This document shows positions 54,491-63,741 of a stretch of DNA of 64,000 nt, piece after piece; positions within the stretch are counted from its first letter, which is position 1, and every line of letters starts with the position of its first letter. The stretch is taken from assembly GCA_963971575.1 (NCBI GenBank), contig OZ020616.1, forward strand, positions 13,733,575 to 13,797,574, read 5' to 3'. The notes under the pieces were generated by a model. It saw nothing but the letters and a program-made list of their open reading frames with translations, did no database searches and was not told the DNA's origin. The position numbers and the translations under genes were made by a program. The stretch is from Liopterus haemorrhoidalis (Eukaryota > Arthropoda > Insecta > Coleoptera > Dytiscidae).

Positions 54491-55411
54491 TAGGTACAAA
54501 TTAGGATTATTATATTGGGTATAATAATGTTAATGTGAAATAAATTACTATTAAAAAGGAATATTTCTATTTCAAAATCTAATAAATGCTTTTTGTGTAT
54601 TATATGTTACTTTTTTCGTATTTTATCTTTACATTATTAAATAAAACCTATATAATATAAATAAATAGCTTTTTTAATATTAATAAAACATTGATGTTTC
54701 CGATACATCGATGTTTTTCCTTCGATGTTTTTTGTACATCGATGGTAAGGCGCCGATGTTAACATCGATGTTAAACATCGATGTTTTGCTTTCGATGTAC
54801 AACCCTAGTGTAAGCATATATTTCGGATAGTAGCTAAATAAATATTTTTTCTGTGTTACATATTTAAATACGTAACCGAAACGTATTGTATTGTAAGGTG
54901 ACACATTGACAAAATATAAAACACATATAATTATTTTTATGAAAAGATAGTTAATCTGTAAATGTTCTAAATATTTTTTGACTTTTTAGTCAAGTTCATC
55001 GCAATGGTCAAGTTCACCCCGTTTTACGGTACCTGCAGTTGCTAGTGGAAAAAACGACACTGTTTCTAGCAGTGGCGGATCCTCATGAAGAGCCAAGGAG
55101 CCATGGGTCTACCATTGCAAAATTATGGCAACACCATCTCAAATTAATCATTCAAAATCTCTTATTTTCTTTAAAAATACCGATAAATAAAAATAAATAT
55201 ACACTCGTTTAAGTACGGAACGCTGCCAAATCGAAACTGGCTCCGTTTTCAGACGATTTGTAGGCCTCCGCGAGAGTTGGTGGGTAAGAGCTGGTGGTCA
55301 GTTCATGTGGTAGAATTACCTTAAAACGGAGCAGCTAGATCTTGTCCCGAGTTACGGTTTGCATGTAGAAAGCATCGCGTATTATAGTGTGTTTTTTCAC
55401 TGTGTCGTGTC

Positions 55412-55705
55412 TTGTGTATGTGTTGTTTTGTGTTACTATTAGAAATCAACAGTATCAGTAACTTTTTGAAAAAAACTTTTTCTTCGTATTCCATCGAGAA
55501 AAAAAAACAGCTGGGAAGCCCGCTACCAGATTTGGACATTTCAAAAACTCCTGTTTCTGCCTCTGCTTCTAAAACACGGACAAGAAAATTTAATAGAAAC
55601 ATTTACTTAAAGAACGATTGGATTTGCGGATGCGACGAAAAGCAAGCTGTTTTTTGTAGAGAAGAACGGTACTACGGATTTACTGCTCATCCGGGAAAAA
55701 AATAA
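55412..55705 (+). CDS. TTF-type zinc-finger exon of a ZMYM1-like hAT transposase
   Basis: The open frame includes SPLPDLDISKTPVSASAS, TRTRKFNRNIYLKNDWICGC and DEKQAVFCREERYYGFT. The KFNxxxYxKNxWIxxxDEKxAVFC pattern is the TTF-type finger at the start of ZMYM1-like hAT transposases, which helps bind the element ends. The usual second Cys pair after AVFC is replaced by CREE, so the finger may be defective. The first 30 residues look like non-coding leader; the true start may be later. It is followed by the Harbinger insertion. The related copy at 1195 has a stop. Confidence 0.55.
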   Translation: MCMCCFVLLLEINSISNFLKKTFSSYSIEKKKQLGSPLPDLDISKTPVSASASKTRTRKFNRNIYLKNDWICGCDEKQAVFCREERYYGFTAHPGKK

Positions 55706-56127
55706 AACGCATGAGTAATCGAAGGTACATATGAATAATGGGCCATGTTCATAATCTTTTACTAAATATTGCGATTAAGCGTTACTTGTTAAAATAAGCA
55801 AGTACGATACTATCGTTAGTATTGTTCATAAACACAATACTAAGATATTTTAACTAATATCGATGTAAATTTGACAACGTTGCTATTGGCATTAGACAGA
55901 GATAGACATATGCACTGTTCAACATGTTAAAAGAGATGGAAGATGTGTTACTAGCTTGTATTATCGCGGTATAAACAAAAACATAACCTAGTTTCATAGA
56001 AATTTGGCGCGTTAAAATTAATTTAAATAACCATTAATAAAGTAAGTATATTATATATATTTTATGATGTTATGTAACATAAGATCGATTATTATAAGAA
56101 GGTATTTATATCCAACAATTTTTTAGA

Positions 56128-56241
56128 ATGTCCATAAAGCGAGAAAGGGGAGAAAATTGGACAAGTGAAGAAAAGAATTCTTTATTAAAACTAATTACAG
56201 AAAATGTATCAATAAGCATTGTTATGTTAAAAGAATTGTAA
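56128..56241 (+). CDS. Myb/SANT-like exon of the Harbinger element
   Basis: MSIKRERGENWTSEEKNSLL, then KLITENVSISIV, ends at TAA 56239. W-[ST]-x-E-E-K-x-x-L-L-x-L is the first helix of the Myb/SANT-like DNA-binding protein that Harbinger elements code beside the nuclease. It is only about 37 codons, so the second and third helices are missing, either deleted or in a lost exon (GTAAAT after the last codons could be a donor). Confidence 0.6.
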   Translation: MSIKRERGENWTSEEKNSLLKLITENVSISIVMLKEL

Positions 56242-56285
56242 ATAAAAACATAATGGTAACTAATTATTCATGTTATTAACTACTT

Positions 56286-56579
56286 ACCTATATCTTGTTG
56301 ATATGAACCTTTCGCAAAATAACGTAAAGCAATACATATTTGGAGTTCAGTAGAAATACTTCCACCTTTTGAAGATACCGGTTTTATATCGTCATGTAAG
56401 ATTTCAATTAATGTGCGAACTCTGTCTTTTGAAAATCTATAATTTTTTTTGAAATCTTCTTCACTTAATGTTTCTAATACATTTTTTCTTTTACTATAAA
56501 ATTTTCTTGGCAATTGTGCCCGTAATTCACGAATTTCACGAACATCACGCAAATCTCTCATATACATGATTAAAGTCAA
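56286..56579 (-). CDS. Harbinger nuclease first exon
   Basis: From ATG 56579 the frame reads YMRDLRDVREIRELRAQLPR, KNVLETLSEEDFKKNYRFS, DRVRTLIEILHDDIKP and LQICIALRYFAKGSYQQDI. A GTAAGT donor lies right after ATAG (56285). The RFSKDxVxxLxxxLxxDI and QICIALRYFAxGSxQxxxG patterns are those of HARBI1-like transposases. The catalytic exons that should follow are absent from this 1-kb copy, so it is an internally deleted element with a clean, uninterrupted exon. Confidence 0.85.
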
Positions 56580-56998
56580 TCAGTATTATGAACACAATTG
56601 CTATTTTAATGTATTTAATACAGCCTCTCCGCACTTCTAAATCTGTACTACTAAATTACAATTTACTAAGCGCTACTAAGCACTACTAACAATAATTCTG
56701 TATTATGAACACCCATTTTTAGTAACGCTTAGTATACTTCTCTTAGTAGTGCTACTAAGATTTAGTAAAACATTATGAACATGGCCCAATGTTTTTAGTT
56801 TTTCTATGCTTGGCAAATCAAATATTTTAATCCAGTTGAACGCCTATAAAAACGCAATAGTAGAACACAACGAAAGGGTTGACAAAAACAGGTATGTTTT
56901 AAACATAATCATAAATTGTATTCGATTTACAAGACAACCTGCTACCTAAGATCTTGGTTAGTCACTTCCATTTAATTTAAGTATTCATATATAGATAA

Positions 56999-57189
56999 TA
57001 ATAATAATAATAATTTTATTGATGTTAACAAATACAAAATATTTTTACATACGTCAGTTAATAAAAGTAATAATGGGGAAAAAAATACTACAAATAAACA
57101 TAGCATAAACAATAATACATTGAATTTAACATTAAAAATAAAGTTACAAAATTACATTACAAGTCATTAAAATTATTAGCGATGTATTG
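56999..57189 (-). mobile_element. LINE 3' end insertion, duplication ATAGATAA
   Basis: On the minus strand it ends AATAAAATTATTATTATTAT. ATAGATAA flanks both sides (56991-56998, 57190-57197). The homologous block at about 1640-1655 lacks the insert. Strongly 5'-truncated LINE copy. Confidence 0.85.
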
Positions 57190-57361
57190 ATAGATAAATA
57201 CCCGCGATAAGTACTTAACGCATTTTTCATTTTTAAATGACTTCTCAATTTGTCTATATTAAAATTTTTGTGTAGGTGTTTTTTTAGTAAAATGGGGGGG
57301 GGGAGTAGGGGATTGGCCCGAGATTGGCCTTACCACTCAATATTGTCACGAGCCGCCACTG

Positions 57362-57835
57362 GTTCTTAGGATCTTTGACCGGAAAGGATAACATACCAAA
57401 ATGTATCTATGTGCTCTTGAGCCAATCCAGATTCAAATTTTCTGTAAAAATTGTAATATTTTTGGCGTGTTTGTAAACAAACATATGTCCATCTAATTCC
57501 TCTTGATTTAATATTTAAAAAGCTATCAAAGTCTACAGTGTAAACAATAGAAATTGTTATCTTTATTGTTGATCTTTATGAGTTCGTTCCGTTAAAAAGC
57601 CCGTGGAAGAGTGGCATATCCTACTGTAATTATTACAGTTCTATTTAATAATGAAGCCCGATCAAATGATAACTTAAGTTTATTTAGATGGACAAAATTA
57701 AAAATTTAATTACGGTTTTAATGACTTTTTTACGAGTTTTAACCACACTTAATCATGGGGTTGTTATGTTTGGATTTATTAATTATTTACACTATTCCTG
57801 TTATATTAGATTTTATATTTTAAATAGCTAATTGC
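57362..57835. other. Gene-free stretch
   Basis: Nothing recognised. Confidence 0.45.
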
Positions 57836-57975
57836 CAGTTAACAGGAAGCATTGTCTCCTGCAACAGATCATAACGACGCGGGTTCAAATCTTGGACAGC
57901 TCAGGAGTCACCTCAGTCTCGGAGAGGGACTGTGAATGTACACAAAAAAGAATTAAAAATTAAAGAAAAGAAATG
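57836..57975 (+). repeat. Possible tRNA-derived SINE
   Basis: GGGTTCAAATCTTGG at 57881 matches a B box, followed by a short body with CTCGGAGAGGGACTG and an A-rich tail (AAAAAAGAATTAAAAATTAA). The A box is weak. Confidence 0.4.
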
Positions 57976-58108
57976 AAAACATGAACTACATTTTTTGTTT
58001 GCTCAAGAATGAACGCGAAATTGATAATATTTAATACCTGTTTCCGGTTTAACTGTATGTTTCTCTGTTTACAGTCTGATTTATAGATTAATACGATTAA
58101 GAAATTAA

Positions 58109-59037
58109 CCCTTAAATAACAACATGCAATTTTTGTGCCGTAGTAGACAACACGGGGTCATATGTGACCCCACATAAACACTCGATATTTTTTGTAAAAA
58201 ATTTATTTTAGAAATAAAAATGAAGAATGTAATAATTTTTATAGAAAAATAAAACATAAGAACAAATTAAATTGATTAATTACAAAATTAACATATGCTT
58301 AAACTATGCTCTGCACATATGTTCCTATTACACTTTACGCACTTATGGCGGCCTTTTCGGTCGCGTTTTCTTGGACAAACTGCACATCTCTTACAAGACA
58401 CGTTAATAGGAGTGATGGTTTCTTCTTCGTGTCCTAAAATTTCCATAATGGACGGTCTCAGTAGCTGTGGTAGGTTTTTCACTTCCAGACGTTTTCTCAG
58501 TTGCTCTGTAACAAGCTGAAAACCCTAATTTTTTAAAAAACTCCCTTCTAGGAATGGGTTTCAAAGCAGGATTGTAAATATTAGCTTTGTAGATTACAAA
58601 GGCATTAATAGCTCCTCCATCAAGCATGCCGTAAAAAATTCGAAGCGGCCACCTTTTAGTTCTTCTGGAAACCGATTTTGAGTGGCATAATTGATCGAAA
58701 GTATCAACCACGAAAGTGACAACGCATCTAAACATTCAGTGTCGGATTCTTCTGCTTCATATTGTCTAACAATATCTTCAAGCTCTTTTTCGTTCAAATA
58801 ACTACTACTTGAAGCCATTTTTTAAAACACTTAAACAACAACACGGGTCGTATGTGACCCCAGCCCGATCTACTGCAAAGACTGTGAACGACACAAACTC
58901 GACAAAGTCACAATAGTTACTGCCGATTAAGCTAAGAAGGTAGATAGAAGCATTGCTCGGTAGCGGCACGCTGTTTAAATTGGCACCAAATTTAAAGGTA
59001 GCGGGGTCGCATAAGACCCCATGTTGTCGTCTAAGGG
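58109..59037 (-). mobile_element. Internally deleted piggyBac element, TTAA duplication (929 bp)
   Basis: TTAA at 58105-58108 and 59038-59041. Inward ends CCCTTAAATAACAACATG and CCCTTAGACGACAACATG. GGGGTCATATGTGACCCC and related motifs follow near both ends. Carries a shortened transposase on the minus strand. Confidence 0.95.
58288..58818 (-). pseudogene. piggyBac transposase, N- and C-termini joined by deletion
   Basis: ATG 58818 gives MASSSSYLNEKELEDIVRQY and EAEESD, a normal acidic piggyBac start. It then passes, without the catalytic core, to FDQLCHSKSVSRRTKRWPL, RIFYGMLDGGAINAFVIYKA and RREFFKKLGF. After another frameshift near 58470 the C-terminal Cys-rich zinc-binding part follows: CKRCAVCPRKRDRKGRHKC, VKCNRNICAEHS. 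The catalytic Asp residues are lost. The fused frame is broken at two places. Confidence 0.92.
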
Positions 59038-59041
59038 TTAA

Positions 59042-59607
59042 GAATAGTATTTTATTTAATAAACATATAATGGAAGCTATATTGCACGAGGATTAAATTT
59101 ACCACCCGAGCTGTAGGCGATTATAACTTTTCAAGTGTAATATAGCCATTATATGCAGGTCAAATACCATATTTTATCTACAATTCATTAAAAAAAATTG
59201 TAAATTTTATTTAAAAACACAAAAATCAGCCAAGATTATTAAAGTAAAGGTTGTCTCGTAACTTGTAGTGGTGGGGGTAAATAGCGAAGTTACGCGTCAT
59301 CTGTATGCTAACGGGACGTCAGTCTTTGTTTATCGTATATGTTGTATATACGTGAAGTTTGATTTTTGGCTATAAATATCAAAATATCGTTTAATTTTTT
59401 GATTTTCTACTGGTTTTAATGTATTTTTTCTTTGAATGTTTCTTCGTTCTAAATAAATTTTCTTACATTCATTTTTGATGTGAAGTGAAATATTTCAATA
59501 TTTTAGTTTTAGGGTGTGCTCCCGTAACTAACCTGATATTCATTAAATTGAAAAAATGCATAGAACAAATAAAATTTGTTTTCTTATAAACAATTTTTAT
59601 TGTATAG
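59042..59607. other. Gene-free stretch
   Basis: TATAATGG and CCATTATA with neighbouring AGCTATATTGCAC / GTGTAATATAGC form a loose inverted repeat at 59069-59155. Nothing else recognised. Confidence 0.45.
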
Positions 59608-59659
59608 TTTTTAGGGTTTTGTAGGTATGACCAAAAAACCCTTATACCGTCATTTTGTC

Positions 59660-59660
<1 letters not shown>

Positions 59661-59717
<57 letters not shown>

Positions 59718-59718
59718 G

Positions 59719-59753
<35 letters not shown>

Positions 59754-59754
59754 T
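59661..59754. repeat. (GTCT)n microsatellite, about 23 units
   Basis: One GTGT variant near 59717. Internal to GTCT element C. Confidence 0.97.
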
Positions 59755-60229
59755 CGGTAAAAATTGTAGCCAAACGGCTAAACCTAGAGAGTTGAAATTT
59801 GGCATGCTTGTACAACTTTTTGACCCGCATATAGGAAAAATACTAAAACATCTAAAAAACATATCCCCCTAAAAATATAAACAAATACGTGCTCATCGAA
59901 AAAAAAATATTTTTTTTAAATTCTGAGTAGGTTATCAAATGAAAGCCCTTAGTACGTGAATTAACGAACAAAATTTTATTTTTTCAAAATAAATTATTTT
60001 GACGCGATTTTTGCCAAAATTGTGCAAAAAAATTTTTGTCCCACACCCTGTAGCCCAGATGGTTTAAACTAAAAATGTGAAAAAATTGTAAGTAATGTAT
60101 ATTGGTGTGAACCGGAATAGTACAACAGGAATTTTTGATCAGATTATGTTTTCGGAAAATAATGCATTTTTTGTGTTTTTAACCAAAATATGCTAAATAT
60201 TTAATTCGCTATGTAACCAAGTTCAGACG

Positions 60230-60318
60230 TCAGCGCTGATAGCGATGTGTGTTTAGTCATTGGTTTTCTAATTTGCTAAACACAGTTAACTTGCAAACTA
60301 GAGTTCGACTCCTGTCAA
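60230..60318 (+). ncRNA. tRNA-like segment in GTCT element C
   Basis: GAGTTCGACTCC at 60301 is a good B-box match. The A box (GATAGCGATGTGTG at about 60237) is weak. The sequence differs from the segments in copies A and B but lies in the same slot. Confidence 0.45.
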
Positions 60319-60743
60319 TTTTAATTTTTTTGTTTTTTTTTTTGCAGTTTTCTTTTGTTTAACTTATTTTGTAAAAATTCTAGCTATATTTTGGTAAATG
60401 TTGCATTTAATTTTTAAAAGCGTAAATTTAATAACCAGTGGGAAGTGTTGAAATTATAATTTAATTCTGTTTGATGTATACGAAATCAGAGGGCGGGGCT
60501 AATGATTTAAGCAACCAATAGAAGCCATAGGCGCAATTTTCAAAATCTTAATGAACCTTGCTATGTAAAAAAAATACTGCACATATTTAGAAACTTAAAT
60601 AATGGTATTAGGCATTCGAATTAAAATTCATAAAAAAATATTTTGACATAAAATTTGTTTTGGCATCCCAAATAATCATCATTCAGTTATTAAATACCTG
60701 CAAAACCCTGCAATGTGGAAAATTCACACTTCACATCAATTTT

Positions 60744-62268
60744 ATTTCTGTTAAGATAGTTTTGTTTATAAATGAAATATTTTAAGTTTTTTAGTACCAG
60801 TTTTAACCCAGAAACACCCCCTAAGAAAGAAAATTTTGAGATATCATGCCTATATTTGATCCTGGTTCTACTCTAATGTACTAAATTTCGTTAAAATACG
60901 TCCAGCCGTTTTTAAAAACTGATATAATCTCCAATTTTATTAATTACTATATTATTATAGTATTTTTTTTCCTATTTTGATTTAAATATTCCTAAAATTA
61001 TATTTGTATTCGATTTTATTGTTATTTATTAACTATAATACAAATACGCATCACCTTAAATTGATATAAATCAGTATAAAATTTAAGAATAAATAAATAA
61101 ATTAATCAATGTTATTTTCTTACAAACATCTTAATTTTAGGATAACACATTAAAATAAATTATAATATACCCTAACAACGAAATATTGAAATACAACATA
61201 CACATAAAACAATAAATTTATTGATCAAGATCTGATGCTACCGTTGAGAAAATTCACAAATTTTTGATTATATTCGGGAGGTAGATCAATCGGTGAGCAG
61301 AAGCAGAACAATCGTTGATCGGGAGCAAAACAATCTATGAGCAGGGGGGGTCAGTAAATTGAATTCGAACGATTGGCGAGCGAAGGTTGATAATCGGTTC
61401 CGGACAACCGACGTAATTCAAAAGTACTCTTTAATTATTCGGTTTTATTTTTCGTTTTTATTTTCTTGTTTAATTCTTTTCTAGGGTACCGTATAACGGA
61501 CTGGAGGTTCCTATAGAGCACCCGGGTTTTGGGTGTATTACACCCACTGGACCCTCTGTAACTGGCTCTGCACGGGATTAAAGACTTCACAGTGATAAAG
61601 AATCTAGAACACAGAAATAAACATATTCTAAAACACTGTCGGTAAACAGGTTACGTTAAAATTATTTTGAATCCAATTTTCGGTAAAATCAACAGAAGAG
61701 AACTTAAAAAACGTTTAAATCTAAATATAAAATACGTTTACTATAATATATATTGTCAAATAAAATGATCGCCTTGTCAAATATTGTCAAGAGTTAAACA
61801 TAAACTCCATTTGTAGTTCGCGTGTTCTTGAGACAATTTCGTTGTTTCGTGGACAATTGTTTGGAAACATTTTGACCACAAACCGCGCCTGCTATGACTA
61901 AAATATGACGTTTTCTTTCCTAAGTTTCACACACCGAAACACGCTAACCATAACTCGATCTTCTGCTTTTCTATTAAAATAAAAATACTAGTAAATAGAG
62001 TTTTTAAAGTAATTTACTGGCTAAGTAAGTTTTTGTAATATATATTTTGTGGTTTACGTTACTGTAGAAAAAGTTGCCTATCATCTAGCGGCAAAACCAA
62101 TCTAAAATAGTAGTTAATCAGTGGAATTCTGAAAGTTTGCGTTTAGTTACGTTTCTGTTAAATAACCATAGTTACAATTAAATGTCAAATCGGTATTCTC
62201 AAATCTCAGAGTGACCTGTCCACAGTTATTTTACGCTAACATTAATACGTTCTGCAGATCTTTGTATA
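60744..62268. other. Gene-free stretch
   Basis: A hairpin TGGGTGTATTACACCCA lies at 61530-61546 in a less AT-rich patch (61490-61580). Two loose copies of an AGCA-rich GAACAATC phrase lie at 61296-61345. No coding sequence recognised. Confidence 0.45.
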
Positions 62269-62562
62269 AGCTGTTCACTTTTGTAAGAACACACTAGATC
62301 TGGTTATTTTGGTTACTTTTATGGTGTGTTAGTGACTTTAAATGTCAACTAAAAATATTCCTTACGCTGTAAAACCGACTTTAGGTTGTTAAGGTTATGA
62401 TCATTATAAATAAGATATCATTTTTCATTATGACATCTGTCAAATGCATCGACATTTTAAAAAAGTGACATTTTTTAATACCAACATGACATACAGCTTC
62501 AAAGGTGCAAACTATTGAAAACAAAATGCCCTCTTAGTGTGTTCTTACAAAAGTGAACCGCT
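62269..62562. mobile_element. MITE family F, copy 2 (uninterrupted)
   Basis: AGCTGTTCACTTTTGTAAG and inward-read AGCGGTTCACTTTTGTAAG, in a TATA context. Inverted relative to copy 1, and shows the empty site for 27893-28711 at CACTAGATC. Confidence 0.85.
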
Positions 62563-62712
62563 TTATACGTGTTTTACATTTAGCCAATCAAATAAAAGTA
62601 TTTCATGACAATTGAAATAATTCAACCTGTCAATTTATTATTTTATTTACAATCCAGTTATTCCAAACTTCTTTTATGATCATTATAAAAAATAAAAAAT
62701 AATTTTTATTTA

Positions 62713-63120
62713 CAGTCTGTTTCAAACGCTTAGGCGGAACTAAATGGCAATTTCGTTCCTTTAGGTTGTCACGAAAAGGGACCTTGCTTGGGTTATTTAA
62801 TTTTTCACGTTGGAATGTCAAAATTTAAAATTCCAACAATGAAACCATGGAAACGAATGACATATGTCAAACTTAAATTAATTTTCTTACATATTTTAAT
62901 GACAAAAAAATAAATAAATGGGATATTTGTATTAAGAATGACACAAAAAATCAAAATATAAAGAAAATGATATTTTAAAATGATATTAACCTTAACCAAA
63001 AAATGTTTGTTGCAAGTATGATTTACAAAGCTTAAACAAAACGGCCGAAAAGCATGATTTAAACGATGAAAGTAACTTGATTGCAAAATCTAGTTCCGCC
63101 TAACCGTTTGGAACAGACTT
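62713..63120 (+). mobile_element. MITE family E, copy 2
   Basis: CAGTCTGTTTCAAACGCTTA and inward-read AAGTCTGTTCCAAACGG, flanked by TA. Closely similar to 27200-27605 in the same orientation. Confidence 0.9.
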
Positions 63121-63122
63121 TA

Positions 63123-63741
63123 TATAATCTGTCTCAATTTGTAATACGAAACTAGATCTGGTTACTTTGGTGACTGTTGTGGTGTAAACAGACTTTGGCG
63201 TATCCGTGTGAACCAATACTATGATAATATTATAAATGTATTGTCAATATACAACATAAAAAATGAACTTTTCCTGTTAGTTCCGTATTTCAAAATCAGA
63301 CAGATAATATAATTTATAATTGTATTAATTTATATAATTGCTGTTATACAGGGTGTTAGGTAAATGTCCGGCACAATTTTAAAGGCAGTATTGTTGGCCC
63401 ATTTAGAGCTAAAAAGTCCTCAACCATTTTTGGATAAGATCCGTATATCGCTTGATAATCGATGCAGTACCACCGTTTAGGAACCACTAATATTTTGTCT
63501 GTTACAACAATCACATATGTGACTGAAATAAATAGAAACCATGGAAACAATACTGTAATTTTATTTCAACAAAATGCATATTCTTTAATTGTGTAATGTG
63601 CCATTTTATTTAACAAAATCGGAACAAAATTTTAGATTATGACGTACACGTACTTTGATATTCTATTATTGAACTACAATAAAAATATTTTTTTCTCTAT
63701 GGCAACTACACAACTTCTGGAATAATATGAAAAATAAAAAA
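63123..63741. other. Gene-free stretch
   Basis: 63131-63190 repeats part of MITE F (ACTAGATCTGGTTAC). TATACAGGGTGTTAGGTAAA at 63349 resembles a DUF4817-type transposon end; no partner seen before the window ends. Confidence 0.45.

Larger units (their letters stand above)
53439..54807. mobile_element. hAT element with CATCGATG subterminal arrays, duplication GTGTAAGC
   Basis: TAGGGATGGGAAAAAAACAT and inward-read TAGGGTTGTACATCGAAAGC. GTGTAAGC is perfect at 53431-53438 and 54808-54815. ACATCGATGT-type motifs occur about six times at the left end and about five times at the right, likely transposase sites. No transposase frame remains; inside are two MITE E-family copies. Confidence 0.93.
51748..55029. 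mobile_element. TA-flanked transposon (pogo-like?), outer shell of a four-level nest
   Basis: CCGTAAAATGGGGTGAAC at 51748 and inward-read CCGTAAAACGGGGTGAAC from 55029 continue to CTTGACCA and are flanked by TA. A third copy of GGTCAAGTTCACCCCC lies inside at 53248. The part outside the nested hAT is about 1.9 kb. A minus-strand fragment at 52240-52360 reads HIEQEETLNGENSAG, then IKVGKWIV and KF, like the VGxWVxVKF end of some pogo/Tigger-type transposases. That assignment is tentative. Confidence 0.75.
55740..56787 (-). mobile_element. PIF/Harbinger element with both ORF types, AAT duplication
   Basis: GGGCCATGTTCATAATCTTT and inward-read GGGCCATGTTCATAATGTTT, with a 28-bp TIR and one mismatch; AAT at 55737-55739 and 56788-56790. 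1048 bp. Nuclease exon on the minus strand, Myb-like exon on the plus strand, the two-gene organisation of Harbinger. ACTAAG/CTTAGT motifs are dense near the ends. Confidence 0.95.
55070..57361 (+). mobile_element. ZMYM1-like hAT element with Harbinger and LINE insertions
   Basis: CAGTGGCGGATCC at 55070 and inward-read CAGTGGCGGCTCG at 57361. Flanking octamers GTTTCTAG and GTTCTTAG match at 6 of 8. A 10-G run lies at 57294. It carries the TTF-finger exon, a complete Harbinger at 55740-56787 and a LINE 3' fragment at 56999-57189. Confidence 0.75.
59613..60739 (+). mobile_element. GTCT element, copy C (1127 bp)
   Basis: Starts AGGGTTTTGTAGGTATGACC after TTTTT and ends with CTGCAAAACCC, a degenerate hairpin and TTCACATCAA before TTTT. 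Same order of blocks as copy A: (GTCT)n, GAGAGTTGAAATTTGGCATG, TTTTCGGAAAATAATGCAT, tRNA-like segment, tail. The tail from 60420 adds a segment with GGGCGGGGCTAATGATT, also present in copy D. Confidence 0.85.

Noticed and set aside
61530..61546. TGGGTGTATTACACCCA hairpin as a terminator
   Set aside because: Rho-independent terminators do not apply to this genome and no gene ends there.
62805..63086. 93-codon minus-strand ORF
   Set aside because: Lies wholly in MITE family E; the copy at 27200 does not conserve the frame.
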